Positions 46,311 to 56,660 are shown, counted from the first letter of the stretch. The stretch is 64,000 bases of DNA from Aldrovandia affinis (GCA_029706075.1 JAINUG010000175.1:124001-188000), one strand, 5' to 3'. Translations and numbers: made by a program. Notes: generated from the letters alone by a model not told the origin.

Positions 46311-46964
46311 CACAGATCCTCCAGACACACCAGATACTCAGATGCTGCGATCCTTCTGTCCTCTCTGCTTCTTAAATACAGGAGGTTCCGGTGCTGTATT
46401 ACAGTACAGAACACTCAGCACCACAGTGTTGTCCTTGGCCACGTGCCTTAATGAATTTTCAGAAGATGCATTAAATTGGAATGTTTCAACTTTAAGGGTC
46501 GGGAGACAAAACCTTCACTGTTAAGAATACAGAGCTGAGGCCCCCATGTGGTGCAGCCGGTAAAGGCACTTGGCTGAAGTGCAGGTATCCCACTGCAAAC
46601 CTCAGTTCGAGCCCAGGCTGCACCATCGCAGCTCTAACCCGGAGTTCCGTTCGGGGGGCAGTGATTGGCTGTCTGCCCCCAGAGGGGCGGGGAGTGCGTA
46701 TGAGTTTGCCACGTGCAAAAGCGGCTCTGTGTGTGTTGGAGTTATGGTCGATTGCCTGACGAGGTGGTTCGTCGTCTTTGTCACATCCAGTCCCAGACTT
46801 GTGGTTGCGAGCTCATACTATGAGTCGGGGATAATTGAATAAGAAAAGGGTACAATTGGCCCCCAAATTGGGAGAAAAATGGGGGAAAATCTGAAATAAA
46901 TGTGTAAAACATTTTTTTTAAAGAATACGGAGCAGAGTATCTGGTTGGTTTGTAAAACCTGTGG
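46311..46964 (+). mobile_element. Inverted-repeat element, copy E, split by a SINE
   Basis: The left end CACAGATCCTCCAGACACACC plus AGATACTCAG and body (CCGGTGCTGTATTACAG, TCAGAAGATGCATTAAATTG) run to 46539. The right end (CAGAGTATCTGGTTGG... ACCTGTGG) resumes at 46934. Removing the SINE and one copy of its duplication leaves about 256 bp, matching the other copies. This fixes the order: element first, SINE second. Confidence 0.8.
46540..46920 (+). mobile_element. tRNA-derived SINE, family 2, with target-site duplication
   Basis: The head has box A-like TGGTGCAGCCGGTAAAGGC and box B-like CAGTTCGAGCCCAGGCTGC. The body has GATTGGCTGTCTGCCCCCAG. The tail has CAATTGGCCCCCAAATTGGG followed by AGAAAAATGGGGGAAAATCTG. 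The flanks AAGAATACAGAGCTGAG (46523-46539) and AAGAATACGGAGCAGAG (46921-46937) are a 17-bp target-site duplication with two differences. Family 2 also occurs at 50515 and 60090. Confidence 0.88.
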
Positions 46965-47302
46965 TAGGTGGTTGCTGTATGTCTGCTACAGAGGAAGTGA
47001 GTTGTGGCTATTGGGCATCCTGGAAAATTAGTGGGGTTTGACTTTTTTTTTTTTTTTAAGTGTGTGGTGGGAGGTTTTTTTTTTCTTTTTTCTTTTGTTT
47101 TGTTTCCATGTTGCACACTGATTTGCACTGTGGCCTGTGTTATTTTTGGAGGCCCTAGTTTGCCAATCGCTGGCCTGTGAGGCCGCAAACGGGCACAGTG
47201 TTCTAACAGACAGGAAAGTACACTCGCTTGTCAAACAGAGGGATATATTTTTGCTCATTAAATTTTGAAAAGCTCTTCTCTCTCTCTCTCTCCCCTTGTC
47301 AG

Positions 47303-47431
47303 CGGCAGGCCAAGTACTCGGAGAACAAGCTGAAGTCGATCAAATCGCGCAACGAGTACCTCCTCACTCTGGAAGCTACAAACTCCTCCGTTTTCAAGTA
47401 CTACATCCACGACTTGTCTGACTTAATTGAT
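47303..47431 (+). CDS. srgap1: srgap1 exon 6: F-BAR domain
   Basis: A 129-nt exon (43 codons, phase 0/0) between CCTTGTCAG and GTAAGTACC. It encodes RQAKYSENKLKSIKSRNEY, LLTLEATNSSVFKYYIHD and LSDLID, about residues 225-267. This is among the most conserved segments of the srGAP F-BAR module, continuing the long central helix pair. Confidence 0.96.
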
Positions 47432-49114
47432 GTAAGTACCAGGAAAAATGTGGAGACTCATTTATCTTTGATAAGAGCCATCTTATGCTCAAGGGTAGCT
47501 GGATATTTGTTTAACTAAATGAGAGGTTTAAAACTGACAGCTCTGCCCACAAGTCCTCACTGATATTAATGATATCTCACTGAAGTTTCTTTACTGCACT
47601 TTCTTATGCAAATACCCCACCATACAAAATCCACATGCTCACTACAGGCCAGATGGGACTGTCTGTCACCAGAGGCAATTTAATCAGTGAAACTATGGTG
47701 AAAGGGTTCATGAGCTACATAACGCTTCCATGTGTACTGCGTTGTGCCTTTTGCAAGCAGTGCTTTAGCGTTGATAAATAAGTGCTCATGAAGACGTACG
47801 ACAACCTACATTGTGGTTGTGCCGTGTCTCCACGGCATAGCAAATAAGGATGTCATTTTGATGTCACTTGTCACTAATTTGGCATGAGTGTTTACGAATG
47901 GTTATGCAGTGCTTACGAAGGCTCCAAGAATATCCCTTACGGAAAGTGTGACCATGCAGTCTTTATATTACAGTCTTTGAACTTTGCCTCCTGAACAGCA
48001 CACACTACCAGGCTGTGCTGAAGAGGTTTTATTCAGAACTCCAGCGCTGTGAGGTGGAATGTGTAATAACTGGGTGGGTTTAATGCGTTCTGGTTTTAAC
48101 TGAGAAGAGGCTATTAGAGGCTGTGGAGATGAGCTTAGACGAGTGCTTGGGATCAGATAGAGTTGAGATAAGACTCCACACTGAAGAGTTAAAGAACTTA
48201 AAGACTTAAATAGCACTGCTGGATGGGTCTCACCCTCAGCCCTGCAGGGTCTCTATTAGAGGTGTGACACTGCGCCCTGCAGTCAATCTCTGATGGAGCG
48301 TATAGATCACTTTTGTTAACTTTTCAGACTACACCTCAGCCTTCACCCCAAATCTTGAGTGTTGAAAAGCTTGTTGGTTGGTGACCATAAATTCTAGTCT
48401 TAAATGTCATACAGTTATGTGCCATTATTTCATGTTTTGTAAAAAGTATTTTTTTAAATCTGAAATGTAAAAATGTGGCCCTGCCCCAGAAACCCATTTT
48501 ATGAGCTGTTTGTATCTCATTCACCCCTGGGCCCTGTGTATGTGTATGCGTATGGGCCCTGTGCGTGCGTGCGTGCGTGCATGCATGCATGCGTGCACTC
48601 AGCAAAGTGCTTTCTTACTGTAGCTCTTCCACAACCTGGCCTGGATATCATTTATTTATAAAGGGGCCGCCACCTGGAATATTACTCACGTTAAAAAATA
48701 AATATCCTACTTCCCAGCGATATCAGGGCATCCAAAGAAATGCGCAGGGTGTCGGGCGTTTGCTGAAATCTGTGCTCCCATACCGCTGAAAGAGAAATTA
48801 AATCTGACCTACCTTTAGTGACAAACCCAACCGCTCTCTCCTTCTCCAGAAACCAGCGCGAGGCAGCGTTAGTGGTATTCATATATCCGTTTCCATCAAA
48901 TACTAATCAATACATCAATGTACAAATCAATACTACAAACATCCAGTTGTATGAGTGGATTGTGTGTAAGGAAATGTCCGCTGTGTAAGTAGCCCTGGAT
49001 AAGAGTGTTTGATAAGTGCCTGTAATGTGAGGTCACTGAAGACTGAGATAAGTAGCCGGTTTTAGTGGGAGCCCTGTGAACAGCAGGTCTTGTCGCTGGT
49101 TGTTTTTGGGGCAG
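47432..49114 (+). other. srgap1: Intron 6 (1.7 kb)
   Basis: The intron starts GTAAGTACC and ends TTTTGGGGCAG. It contains a (GTGC)n/(GCAT)n run at about 48560-48597 and a 3' SINE fragment at 48940-49032. The remaining sequence shows no recognised feature. The acceptor has a G-rich -3 to -10 stretch (TTTTTGGGGCAG), so its polypyrimidine tract is short. Confidence 0.6.
48940..49032 (+). mobile_element. SINE family 1, 3' fragment
   Basis: It contains CATCCAGTTGTATGAGTGG, AAGTAGCCCTGGATAAGAG and a GTGCCTGTAATG ending, matching the second half of the copies at 8443 and 28463. The tRNA-like head is absent. Confidence 0.75.
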
Positions 49115-49336
49115 TGCTGCGATTTGGGATACCACGCCAGCCTGAACCGGGCGCTGCGCACCTACCTGTCGGCCGAGTACAACCTGGAGACATCCCGGCA
49201 CGAGGGCCTGGACATCATGGAGAACGCGGTGGACAGCCTGGACCCTCGCAGCGACCGGCAGCGCTTCATGGAGATGTACCCCGCCGCCTTCTGCCCCCCG
49301 GTCAAGTTTGAGTTCCAGCCCCATATGGGAGACGAG
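49115..49336 (+). CDS. srgap1: srgap1 exon 7: F-BAR domain
   Basis: A 222-nt exon (74 codons, phase 0/0) between TTTGGGGCAG and GTCAGTCAC. It encodes CCDLGYHASLNRALRTYLS, AEYNLETSRHEGLDIMENAV, DSLDPRSDRQRFMEMYPAA and FCPPVKFEFQPHMGDE, about residues 268-341. The FMEMYPAAFCPP motif is characteristic of srGAPs. Codon use is GC-rich compared with the flanking introns. The frame stays open for 82 more codons beyond the donor, into intron 7. Confidence 0.96.
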
Positions 49337-49374
49337 GTCAGTCACCCAGATAACATCAAAAAACACATCGACAT

Positions 49375-49590
49375 ATTCGATGACCTTTCATTTAACCAGG
49401 CAGGCAAACTGGGAACTCAATTCTCTTTCTCAGTGACAACCCGGGGAATCAAAGTGGGTAGGCAGTGCAAGGGATTGTGCAGCAATCAGGGTGAGGGGAT
49501 GTTTCGGTGGTCAGATGTAGAGAGGCAGATTTGTGGGAATTTGACCGGGACAACACCCCGACTCTTTCAAAACAAGTGGTAACTTTTTTA
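49375..49590 (+). repeat. Teleost interspersed repeat
   Basis: The motifs TTTCATTTAACCAGGCAGGC, CTCTTTCTCAGTGACAACCC, TGTGGGAATTTGACCGGGAC and CACCCCGACTCTTTCAAAAC, in that order, resemble a common fish interspersed repeat remembered from other genomes. Family name and exact borders are not established. Confidence 0.55.
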
Positions 49591-49887
49591 ACTACCCTGC
49601 CCACGCTCTCACTGTGTTTATATTGCATTTATATTGCTTGTTATGTCTTTGAATGTGATTATGTCATGGCATAATTTCCCTAAAGGGACAAAAAAAGTCA
49701 GTTCTGAACTTGGGAAGACAGCTTTTAATTATTATACACCTTGGTGTTGGAACCTTTTACTTACTGAGAAGAACAAAGTTCAAAGTTCAAATAAATAAGT
49801 TCTTCTTTCATATGATTGTACATTTTGGTTAGTCACATGTTTCTCAGGGATCTGCAGGAGTGTTTTCAAATTTCACCAGCATCTAGA

Positions 49888-50074
49888 GCATAGGTACTCG
49901 ACTCCTGAGGGCCGCAGTGGCTCTAGGTGTTTTATTCCAGCCGAACACTCACTACACCTGATGTCCCTGATTAGTAAAAGTTTGAGAGGTGAGCGAATTG
50001 GTATCAGGTGCTTCAGTTGATTGGTTAGAGAAATTACCTGCAGCCACTGGTCCTCAGGATTGAGAATTGACTGT
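49888..50074 (+). mobile_element. Fold-back (hAT-like) miniature element
   Basis: The left arm CTCGACTCCTGAGGGCCGCAG and right arm CTGGTCCTCAGGATTGAG are imperfect inverses. The centre has GATGTCCCTGATTAGTAAAAG and TCAGGTGCTTCAGTTGATTGG, matching the reverse complement of the copy at 2575-2742. No target-site duplication was identified. Confidence 0.55.
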
Positions 50075-50219
50075 GTTGGATCTAAAGAGTCAAAGTATTT
50101 TAAAGCCGTATCTGTGTGATTGTTCTGTACAAGCGAAGGCTGGGGGTTGTGTCGGCTTCCTGTCAGGTGACTGTGATTTCCTGTCAGGTGACTTGTTCCT
50201 CCTCTTCCTCCTATGTCAG

Positions 50220-50321
50220 GTGTGTCAGATCACGGCTCAGCCCCCAGTGCAGGCGGAGCTCATGCTGAGATTCCAGCAGCTGCAGTCCCGCCTCGCCACA
50301 CTCAAGATAGAGAACGAAGAG
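50220..50321 (+). CDS. srgap1: srgap1 exon 8: end of F-BAR, coiled coil
   Basis: A 102-nt exon (34 codons, phase 0/0) between CTATGTCAG and GTGAGCGC. It encodes VCQITAQPPVQAELMLRF and QQLQSRLATLKIENEE, about residues 342-375. The heptad-like LMLRFQQLQSRLATLKIENEE portion is an amphipathic helix of the extended F-BAR region. Skipping this exon would keep the frame. Confidence 0.95.
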
Positions 50322-50514
50322 GTGAGCGCTCCCCTCAGAACCATGGCTTTCTCAAAAATCTGGTGTTCCCTCAGATCACATTCTCATAGTGTGTGCCTGG
50401 TGCATAATTTCAAAGAAAGTCATTTTTAAATGTTTTTTTCCTCATTATATATATTAAAAAATATTTTCCACAATTTGTAATCGTCAATTGCGCCTCGTCA
50501 AAATAGAGCCTGTG

Positions 50515-50904
50515 GGCCTCCCGTGCGGTCTGATGGTTTCAACGTCGGACGCTGGCCACGGTGACCGGGGTTTGATTCCCCGGGCACGCCAGAGTCGGCT
50601 CTAGCGGGGAGTTCCAACGAGGGCGGCAATTGGCTGTCCGCCCCAGGGAGGGGGGAGGGAAGCCGACAGGATATTCGCTGCGCACAGGAGTGGCTCTGGG
50701 GAGCCGGAGTTACGGTCGTCAGCTTGGCGAGTGCCGTCTCCGAAGAGACGATGCTTCACCTTCGTCCCTGCCGGTCACAGGGCTACGGCAGCGAACTCAT
50801 AATGCGAGGAGGGGATTGACATGAAAAATAGCGGGTGTAATTGGCTACCAAATTGGGAGAAAAAACGGGATAAAATCTGAAATAAAATTTTTAAAAATAC
50901 AAAT
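50515..50904 (+). mobile_element. tRNA-derived SINE, family 2, with target-site duplication
   Basis: The head is CCTCCCGTGCGGTCTGATGG with box B-like GGGGTTTGATTCCCCGG. The body has GGCAATTGGCTGTCCGCCCC and GTGCCGTCTCCGAAGAGACG. The tail has GTAATTGGCTACCAAATTGG followed by GAGAAAAAACGGG. Flanks AAAATAGAGCCTGTG (50500-50514) and AAAATGGAGCCAGTG (50905-50919) are a 15-bp duplication with two differences. Confidence 0.9.
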
Positions 50905-50909
50905 AAAAT

Positions 50910-51045
50910 GGAGCCAGTGACCATTTACAGGCCACACACAGTACTACAGGAGATCTAGTGACTATTGTACACCCTACAGGCCACACACAGTACTACAGGA
51001 GAGCCAGTGATTATTGTACACCCTAGAGGCCACAGACAGTACACA
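50910..51045. repeat. Tandem repeat, about 60-bp unit, 2-3 copies
   Basis: Units contain GAGCCAGTGA, TTGTACACCCTACAGGCC and ACACACAGTACTACAGGAG. It begins directly at the right-hand duplication of the SINE at 50515, whose target site is part of the first unit. Confidence 0.8.
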
Positions 51046-54000
51046 GGAAGCTTGCCTCCGTGGAACATTGGGACCGTATGGACATCTGTGAGATGGAGCG
51101 CGTTGGTTGTGTGATGTTACCCATCGTACAGACATGAACTGTCACTGGAACCCGCCAGGAATCCAGATATAGCAGAACCATGTCGACAGCATAGTCCGTC
51201 CCACGCGTCGCTAATTATTTATTACTTTCTCCATAATAACGTCTTTTGCATCGGTAAATGTATTCACTGTTAGTTGTCATGACTCCATCAGGGAGAGGTA
51301 ATTGCCAGGGTGATTAATCATTCAGGGCATGGTGTATATTAGTTGCAGTACGTGCTTTTCGCTCTTACCAAAAGGAAAAGCCTGTTCTCTCTCTCCAGGC
51401 AACCAGAGAATTACCGGGACCAGATCTACCTTCGCCCTTGACCGCAAACCGTATCCTGTTGTCCTCTTTGACTTTTTATATTTGCAACCTCATGTCTCGT
51501 CGTTTGAGTCTCATGCAGACGTATGCATTTTAATCTCGCTTTCTGTCCAAGGCTCATCTCAGACTGATGTGTTTTAATCTGGCTGCAGCTGGCATGCCTG
51601 AGTGCCCGCTGAACAAAGCCAGCCGAAACAAAGAGATGGAGAGGACATGACTCAGACCACCCTCAGCTTTTTGGAAGCGAAATCACGTCCATCAGTCTGG
51701 CTCTGCGTCTCATGTCTGACCTTCCAGCCCGTCCGCCTCTTCGATGCGCAGGACAGTCTGTTTAATTTCTTACTGAAGAGTGGGGGCGTGCCTGTACACT
51801 TACCAGCCAACCCCAGCTGCTGTTGTAGAGCAGCCACTTTTCCCTGATTGTGGCCTGAGATTGCCAGTGAGAAAGACACTCATCTGTGTAACTACAGAGA
51901 TAATGCGAACGCTGCCTGCAAGCCTTGAGACCCTTATCTGTGTACACAATATGAGCTCATCTGTGCGTGCTTCCTGTGTGAAGAGATAGGCTGAGCATTT
52001 GTCATCGTGGATTAGTGCGAGCAGCAGCTCGGTCTGTATGAACACGCTGCTCGTCCTGGCGTGCCTCTGGACTGCTCATACACAGACACATCGGTGTGTC
52101 CCCGTGTTTGAGGCGGGCAGGGGGCTGCGGCCGTGTTAACCGTGTTACCTGAGCGCACTGAGCTGCTGAAAAGGGCGTTTGAGGGTGTGTATTCTCACGA
52201 AAACCGGGGTGGGTGGCCCGCAGGCCTTCTGTGGCCAAGTTGTTATTGTGACTCAAAGTGCATCTGCATAATGAAGGGCTGGAGGAATGCCCACCAGTAA
52301 TTCATCACCTAAATCAAGAGCCTGTGTGTGCCACTCTCTGTGGGACGTCCCCTCCCGAACCGAGGGATTCTCCTCCCAAGGCATGTTTTACGGGACCATC
52401 GCTTACCTGCCTGCCCGACTTCCTCGCTTTCTTAAGAGGTGTGCAGGTTCATTAGTTTTCGAGTGTTTTGATCCAGCCCAAGGAGTCCAGATGGGTGAGA
52501 AATGGGGCAGTGTGGGGCAGTCATTCGCCCATCTCTCCACACAAGCCTGGCCAGCGCCTCCTTCCCCCCCGAAACAGAGCCGCTGCGGACCCTTCCACAC
52601 TTCACATCCTGTTGACCCTTTCATTTGTGGGACAGGCGAGCGATAGCTGCCGTTGGAGATCAGTGGGTGTGGTGAGACGCGGTGAAGTGAGCCATGCCGT
52701 GCCGTGCCATACCGTGCATGTTCACATGGGGGACCCCAGAACCTCACAGCCGCCAGGCACACGTGCCATCAAGGAAGCCTCCAGAACGCTGCAGCATAAT
52801 TGAATCCAGCAGTCAACACTGGTAACTGGTTGTTCCCTGAATAATAGATGACATTTTAACAGCTTTTTGCTGGGAGCGGTTTCTCTGGCCCACTCAGAAG
52901 GATGGCCTGCTGTCTGTAACGCACCTGTAGGACAGTGTTTTACTGTGCTGGTTGCTTACTGTCCTGAGTAAGAGCAGGCCACGGCCCCACAGATACACTG
53001 GGCATCTCTGACCCCTGACACAAGTCCCTGTGACCCCTCCCTTTTATGAGGGGGTGTATCCATGGTAACCAGAAGGTGTGGGGTGGGGTGGGGAGGGGGG
53101 GGCACAGATGCAACATGATCTCAAGATGTAATCTCCCTGTGATTATTGTTACGTTTGAGATGATTTGACTGGCTTCATGATGATTTGACTGGCTAAATCT
53201 ACGATCATGAGTACAGGGAAGTATGGCCTCCGTTGCAGGACTGATTCCAGTTTAATTTATTTATTTGTCAGGGACGTGGTAAAAAAACAAGCATCAGACA
53301 TGAGATGTTTCACTTAACTCTGCTTGTGGAGATAAGGTGCAATGTGACATTTGTGCTGGTGAAACTGCGGAATTGTTTCACCATGTGCTTGCTGCAGGGC
53401 TCTGACATGTCGTTGCAGAGGTCTAAACTGGAGCGTGGTTGTGGCAGGCTGAGTCTAACTGCGCCCAGGATAATTGCCGTTTATGTGGTTTAATTCCGGC
53501 TGCTCCATAGAGCCCTTCAGTTTCATCTTTGTTTGTTTAAAAAAATAAAATAAAGGTGGATGATTACCCAGCATTCCTGTATCCTCTCTCACACACATTT
53601 CCATTAGTCTTGTCTTGACCTGTACCATATCACCTGACAGATGCTTTTTAATGCGATTTCTGTACTCTGATTGCCTGAATGACGTCCACGCCCTGCAGAA
53701 GGCGGCAGTGTTTTATTTATTTTTATTTTTTACTAACCGTTTAAAGAGAGAGAGCAGGACTTGCAATGGGCTTAGTTCAAGCCACAATTTTTCAAGTGGT
53801 GACTCTGCTCAACTGAGTCATGGATCAGCTGTTAATCGTGTGCGCTGGCCTTCGCAATGTGCAGTGTGCAGTACAGCAGTGAGCAGCAGTGAGCAATGAG
53901 ATCCTTTAGGTCATTCCCTGCGGTCCTTAAATGTGCCTGAAGGACCTCCGCTCTAGCTGTGCGCTCTGCCCGGCTCATGAGGTTAGGTTTGTGCTCCTCC

Positions 54001-54539
54001 TCGCGGTGTTTAGTCAGGGCTTTCAGGTCACTCAGTGTGTAATTACAGTCAGCACGCTGTGATGCTGAATTTAAACTCTCCTTGTAACTGAGGACGGGTC
54101 CGTTCTGTCCAGGTGACAGGCTGCAGAACGTTTCCTGTCTAATTCTATCTAAAGGACAGCTCAGTTTTCTGTTTGCTGTTTGCAGCTCAGGCCAGTAAGG
54201 GTGCTCTATGTGTATAGTGAGACTCGAGACGTGAGAGTGTTTTGCTTTTGAGAGTCTGACTGCAGGGTTCCTGCGTCAGAGCCCTCACAACGCCGTGGCG
54301 ATGGCGGGAGTAGTTTTTCTGCATCGCTGCCTCCTCCTCGCACCCGGCTTCAGGAGCTGGCATGCTCCTCACTCCAGCAGGTGTACACACGGTCTTCTGC
54401 ATTGTGTGACGCAACCCTGTCATCTCCCTCCTCGCCTCTCCCTTCAAAATAATTTGCAGCGAGAAGTCGTCCGTCCGTCCGTCCATGTATGTTGGTGTGC
54501 GCCTGTCTGAACTTGTGTGTACGTGCGTGCATGCATGTA

Positions 54540-54635
54540 TGGGGTGTATGTGTCTGGGGTGTGTGTGTGTGTGTGTCTGTCTGTCTGTCTGCGTGTGCTT
54601 CTGCGTGTGTACAGTATGTATGCATGCGTGTGTGC

Positions 54636-54676
<41 letters not shown>

Positions 54677-54715
54677 TGTGTATGTAGGTAGGTAGGTATG
54701 TTTGTGTGTGTGTGT
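54540..54715. repeat. GT-rich compound microsatellite in intron 8
   Basis: GTGT, (CTGT)n, GTGC and a purer (GT)n tract (about 54637-54670), followed by (GTAG)n near 54683-54700. Open frames crossing it on both strands are artefacts of the repeat. Confidence 0.9.
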
Positions 54716-55315
54716 GGTATCTGTGCGCTTTCAGCTTCACTTATCACAGAGTTTGTGGGAGTGTAGTGGTTTGATGTTAACGTGAGACGATAAGTAAGCA
54801 CCATTCACTGGCGCGAATCCAGCCCACCCTCCATTTTACACACCGATGGGAATGGCAAGGAGAAGATGGAACAGTTGTGGCACAGAGTGCATTTCTTCCT
54901 GTTGTTGCTCAAGCTAACAGGAGCAGATCTTCTGCACTTTAATTTCCTGGGTCCTGGGAGTCTGAGGGGAACTGCTGCATTTGTTATGGTGGAAATTAAA
55001 AGGAGGGCAGCATTCCCAATGTTTACAGGCCTGGGTGGAGCACAGCCACGGGAGAGTTGCTTTACACTGAAGCCAGTTGATTGGCAGATGGTTAGCCTTA
55101 ATCTAGAGCTGGTAGAATGAGCTTTCATTAACCCCAATAATGGGTGGAGCATGAGCTGTCAATAATTTGCTTATTTGAACCAATCGAAAGATCTTTCTCT
55201 CCACAGCAAAACACAATGATTAGTTCAAGCCGTTGACTGGCGTGTGTTGGTTTCATGAAACCTCATTCTCACATCACTACTTCTGTCCATGGTGACATAG
55301 TTAAAGGCCCTAGAG

Positions 55316-55503
55316 CAGGGGTATTCAAATGTGTCTGCATGGATTTGGTCCAACCACGCAATACACCACCAGATTTCGAATAATTCGTTTACCTCCTTTG
55401 TCCAGGAAGTGAGCTAATTAGTGAAATCAGGTGGTGTAGTGCGTGGTTGGGGCAAATACCTGCAGACACTGCGGACCTCGAGGCCTGGATTTGAATACCC
55501 CTA
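55316..55503. mobile_element. hAT-type MITE with perfect 8-bp duplication
   Basis: A 188-bp element with inverted ends CAGGGGTATTCAAATG and GGATTTGAATACCCCTA. Identical copies of CCCTAGAG flank it at 55308-55315 and 55504-55511. The inner arms hold GGTCCAACCACGCAATACACC and GGTGTAGTGCGTGGTTGGGG, which are also inverse. It lies 76 bp upstream of exon 9, so it now occupies the usual branch-point neighbourhood. Confidence 0.9.
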
Positions 55504-55579
55504 CCCTAGAGACACCAGTGTTTAATGCAAAAAAATGTGAATAAACCTTTTACCCATGTACCCTGCTGTAACCCCCCAG

Positions 55580-55777
55580 ATCAAGAAGACCTCGGAGGCC
55601 ACGCTGACCACCCTGCAGGACATGGTGACTATTGAGGACTACGATGTGTCCGAGTGCTTCCATCATAGCCGTTCCACGGAGTCGGTCAAGTCCACGGTGT
55701 CCGAGACCTACCTCAGCAAGCCCAGCATCGCCAAGAGGAGGGCCAACCAGCAGGAGACGGAGCAGTTCTACTTCATG
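55580..55777 (+). CDS. srgap1: srgap1 exon 9: end of the F-BAR module
   Basis: A 198-nt exon (66 codons, phase 0/0) between TAACCCCCCAG and GTGAGGTGG. It encodes IKKTSEATLTTLQDMVTIED, YDVSECFHHSRSTESVKS, TVSETYLSKPSIAKRRANQQ and ETEQFYFM, about residues 376-441. This is the conserved serine/threonine-rich segment followed by a basic patch (SIAKRRANQQ), part of the inverse F-BAR extension. It closely matches SRGAP1. Confidence 0.96.
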
Positions 55778-56115
55778 GTGAGGTGGTGCTCCGTTTGAGC
55801 GTTTGTACGCATCAGGGGTTCTCAACCCTGGGCCTGGATGGCCACAAAATGCTTCAAATGTAAATGTGCTTACAGCAGTTGATTGCACTCAAATATCACC
55901 TTGGAAACGCCCTGTAAGTCCATTGGCTAAAGGGGTGTGTTGTGGGGACAGAGCAGTGCTACAGGAACAGAAAGACTGCTGTCTGGAAAAGAGTCCCTGC
56001 TCCTTCCTGGTTTACTTTGTCCTTCAGCCGTTTATCAGCGATCGTTCACAAAATCGCTGCCATGATCGCCCATCTGTCTAATCAGGGAACCTAATCACTC
56101 CCCAATTGTCCACAG
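55778..56115 (+). other. srgap1: Intron 9 (338 bp)
   Basis: It starts GTGAGGTGG and ends TTGTCCACAG. It includes a short hAT-end-like fragment (ATCAGGGGTTCTCAACCCTG, 55811-55830), itself a small palindrome, and no other feature. Confidence 0.7.
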
Positions 56116-56200
56116 AAATTCCGAGAGTACCTGGAGGGCAGTAATCTCATCTCCAAACTGCAGGCCAAGCATGACCTGTTGAAGAGGACGCTGGGAGACG
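56116..56200 (+). CDS. srgap1: srgap1 exon 10: F-BAR extension helix
   Basis: An 85-nt exon (28 codons plus one base) between TTGTCCACAG and GTAATACTC. It encodes KFREYLEGSNLISKLQAKH and DLLKRTLGD, about residues 442-469, a charged helix at the end of the F-BAR extension. Its last G begins a glycine codon completed by exon 11. Confidence 0.94.
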
Positions 56201-56448
56201 GTAATACTCCTAGTGCCCCTGGCCATATCCATTATGAGCGAAAAGGCAAAAGTGTGAAGGAGCGCTGTGTGTGTTAGAGTGCCCCCTGTAGGCCAGAGTT
56301 AGTCACCCTGTCACAGCTCTCATGAAAGGGAATGGTGATTTTTTAAAATAATTTGTCTCTTCTACTAAATATACTTTTTAAATCCCAGTGTCTGTCTTTG
56401 ATCAGATTTAAAGATATATTTTGTTTTTTAATTAATTATTTTTATTTT

Positions 56449-56660
56449 CATTACAGGCATTTAGCAGACGCTCTTATCTAGAGCAATTTACACAGTTTAC
56501 ATCTTAACATACAATCCATTTATACAGCTAGATATTTACTGAAGCAATTCAGGATAAGTACCTTGCTCAAGGGTCCAACAGCAGTGCCCCACATGGAAAT
56601 CTAACCTGCAACCTTTGCTTTACAAGCCCAAACCTTCTAATCCTGAATGTTGTATTGCCC
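56449..56660 (-). mobile_element. tRNA-derived SINE, family 1, minus strand
   Basis: The reverse complement of family 1: tail CATTACAGGCATTTAGCAG with ACGCTCTTATCTAGAGC, centre TACTGAAGCAATTCAGG, head AGCAGTGCCCCACATGG and ATCTAACCTGCAACC. It is full length or nearly so. Confidence 0.85.

Larger units (their letters stand above)
45323..47302 (+). other. srgap1: Intron 5 (2.0 kb)
   Basis: The intron starts GTACGGTC and ends with a (TC)n-rich tract and CCCCTTGTCAG. It opens with three copies of GTCTCCAACCCTTTACA-type sequence (45335-45405), probably hAT end fragments. It then holds a CA microsatellite and the inverted-repeat element with a SINE inside. Positions 45410-45800 and 46970-47300 show nothing else recognisable. 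Confidence 0.6.
49337..50219 (+). other. srgap1: Intron 7 (0.9 kb), starts with an open frame
   Basis: The intron starts GTCAGTCAC and ends CTATGTCAG. Its first 246 bp are open in the exon 7 frame (stop TAA at 49580-49582) and are derived from an interspersed repeat. A fold-back element follows at 49888-50074. Just before the acceptor is a short direct repeat of TTCCTGTCAGGTGACT. Confidence 0.7.
50322..55579 (+). other. srgap1: Intron 8 (5.3 kb)
   Basis: The intron starts GTGAGCGC and ends TAACCCCCCAG. It holds a family 2 SINE with target-site duplication, a 60-bp tandem repeat, a GT-rich microsatellite and a hAT-type MITE. The block 51180-51345 (GCGTCGCTAATTATTTATTAC, GGTGATTAATCATTCAGGGC) is AT-rich and may be conserved regulatory DNA. 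Positions 51350-54475 and 54720-55300 show nothing recognisable. Confidence 0.6.

Noticed and set aside
49076..49114. Upstream in-frame ATG giving an alternative start for exon 7
   Set aside because: The frame passes through a canonical acceptor (TTTGGGGCAG) and the added residues are not srGAP-like. The open frame upstream is short and probably chance.
54187..54804. Minus-strand ORF of 205 codons
   Set aside because: It crosses the GT-rich microsatellite and has low-complexity His-Thr composition. No conserved domain or splice context.
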